A stretch of 64,000 bases of DNA. Source: CAIQPV01 sp963719855. GTDB taxonomy: Bacteria > Pseudomonadota > Gammaproteobacteria > Burkholderiales > Gallionellaceae. Where the stretch lies: assembly GCA_963719855.1 (NCBI GenBank), contig CAVRDK010000008.1, forward strand, positions 131,085 through 195,084. Reading direction: 5' to 3'. Made by a program: the position numbers and the translations under genes. Below are positions 61,719 to 64,000 of the stretch, one piece after another (within the stretch, counting starts at the first letter, position 1; each line of letters opens with the position of its first letter). The notes under the pieces were generated by a model. It was not told the origin of the DNA. It did not search any database and saw only the letters and a list, made by a program, of their open reading frames with translations.

Positions 61719-61943
61719 ATGGCTGATGAAGATTGGAACAAGTTGGCGACCAACATGATTAAAGTGGAGCTGGCCCGTGCCGGTATTGGATATGAAGAAC
61801 TTATTCGCCGTCTGGGTGAAATTGGCGTACAGGAAAGCTATACGGGCATTGCCGCTAAGATCAATCGCGGGACGTTCAGCTTTATGTTTTTCGCGCAGTG
61901 CATGAAGGCGCTGGGGATTAAGACGGTCAGGCTTGGAGAATAA
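61719..61943 (+). CDS. DUF6471 small protein
   Basis: ATG 61719 after GGAGA gives 74 aa: MADEDWNKLATNMIKVELAR, GIGYEELIRRLGEIGV, ESYTGIAAKINRGTFSFMFF. This is a small helix-turn-helix-like protein of the DUF6471 family. It ends two bases before the ATG of the restriction-modification gene (TAAT-ATG), so it is likely co-transcribed and may be its control protein (inference). Confidence 0.8.
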   Translation: MADEDWNKLATNMIKVELARAGIGYEELIRRLGEIGVQESYTGIAAKINRGTFSFMFFAQCMKALGIKTVRLGE

Positions 61944-61944
61944 T

Positions 61945-64000
<2,056 letters not shown>

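Overview
The window looks like the chromosome of a facultatively anaerobic, respiring betaproteobacterium, probably a Gallionellaceae/Nitrosomonadales relative. The pointers are the hisS-yfgM-bamB-der order, the DUF3106 and DUF3014 proteins, many c-type cytochromes and FNR/DNR-type boxes; the taxon is an inference. Regions rich in insertion sequences and AT-rich accessory genes alternate with GC-richer core genes.

Layout. (1) 1-4.0 kb, minus strand: an AT-rich menaquinone operon menF-menD-menC (menC leaves the window). It abuts decayed remnants, one of them recognisably UbiE/MenG-like, at 4.0-4.4 kb. (2) 4.5-14.7 kb, minus strand: a complete clade II (Sec-dependent, NosR-free) nitrous oxide reductase cluster, nosZ - cyt c - di-haem cyt c - nosB-nosD-nosG-nosH-nosF-nosL-nosY. 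A Crp/FNR-family regulator lies upstream. There are perfect TTGAT-N4-ATCAA boxes before nosZ and before the di-haem cytochrome, and an intrinsic terminator right after nosZ. (3) 16-25 kb: P3A-type H+-ATPase, a lipoprotein, a tolB copy with an amber codon in its signal peptide, DUF3014, ClC channel, MarR, Pal-like and DUF3106 genes. (4) 25-32.6 kb: a putative operon of a small periplasmic protein, SCO, a c-haem hybrid histidine kinase, a soluble receiver-kinase and a LuxR-type response regulator; then an FmdE-like and a DUF2249 protein. FNR-type boxes lie around both. (5) 33-40 kb: hisS, yfgM, bamB, der, dienelactone hydrolase and rmuC, with two long perfect palindromes between genes.

(6) 40.3-47.4 kb: an insertion-sequence island. 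An IS3-family element (3-bp TTG duplication) split a small membrane-protein gene and was itself split by an IS66-family element (8-bp AAGGAGAC duplication). A second, diverged IS66 element (8-bp AAACGACT duplication) sits upstream of a CBS-domain gene. (7) 47.4-55.6 kb: hypothetical, ferritin-like, Sel1-repeat, HU, PAP2, DUF4337 and DedA genes, then three broken genes in a row (DUF1345, a methyl-accepting chemotaxis protein tail, a CZB zinc-binding protein). (8) 56-60 kb: trpC, proA (frameshifted at its 3' end) and a lipoyl-domain dihydrolipoyl dehydrogenase. (9) 60-64 kb: an IS1595-type transposase convergent with an unknown gene, a DUF6471 gene, and a Type IIG-like restriction-modification gene. 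The only usable start of that gene lies upstream of an AGCC tetranucleotide tract and is out of frame in this sequence, which suggests phase variation.

Several broken frames (54.3, 55.26, 58.12, and several after 63.6 kb) are single-base indels in otherwise well-preserved coding sequence. They may be sequencing errors, and every claim resting on them should be read that way.
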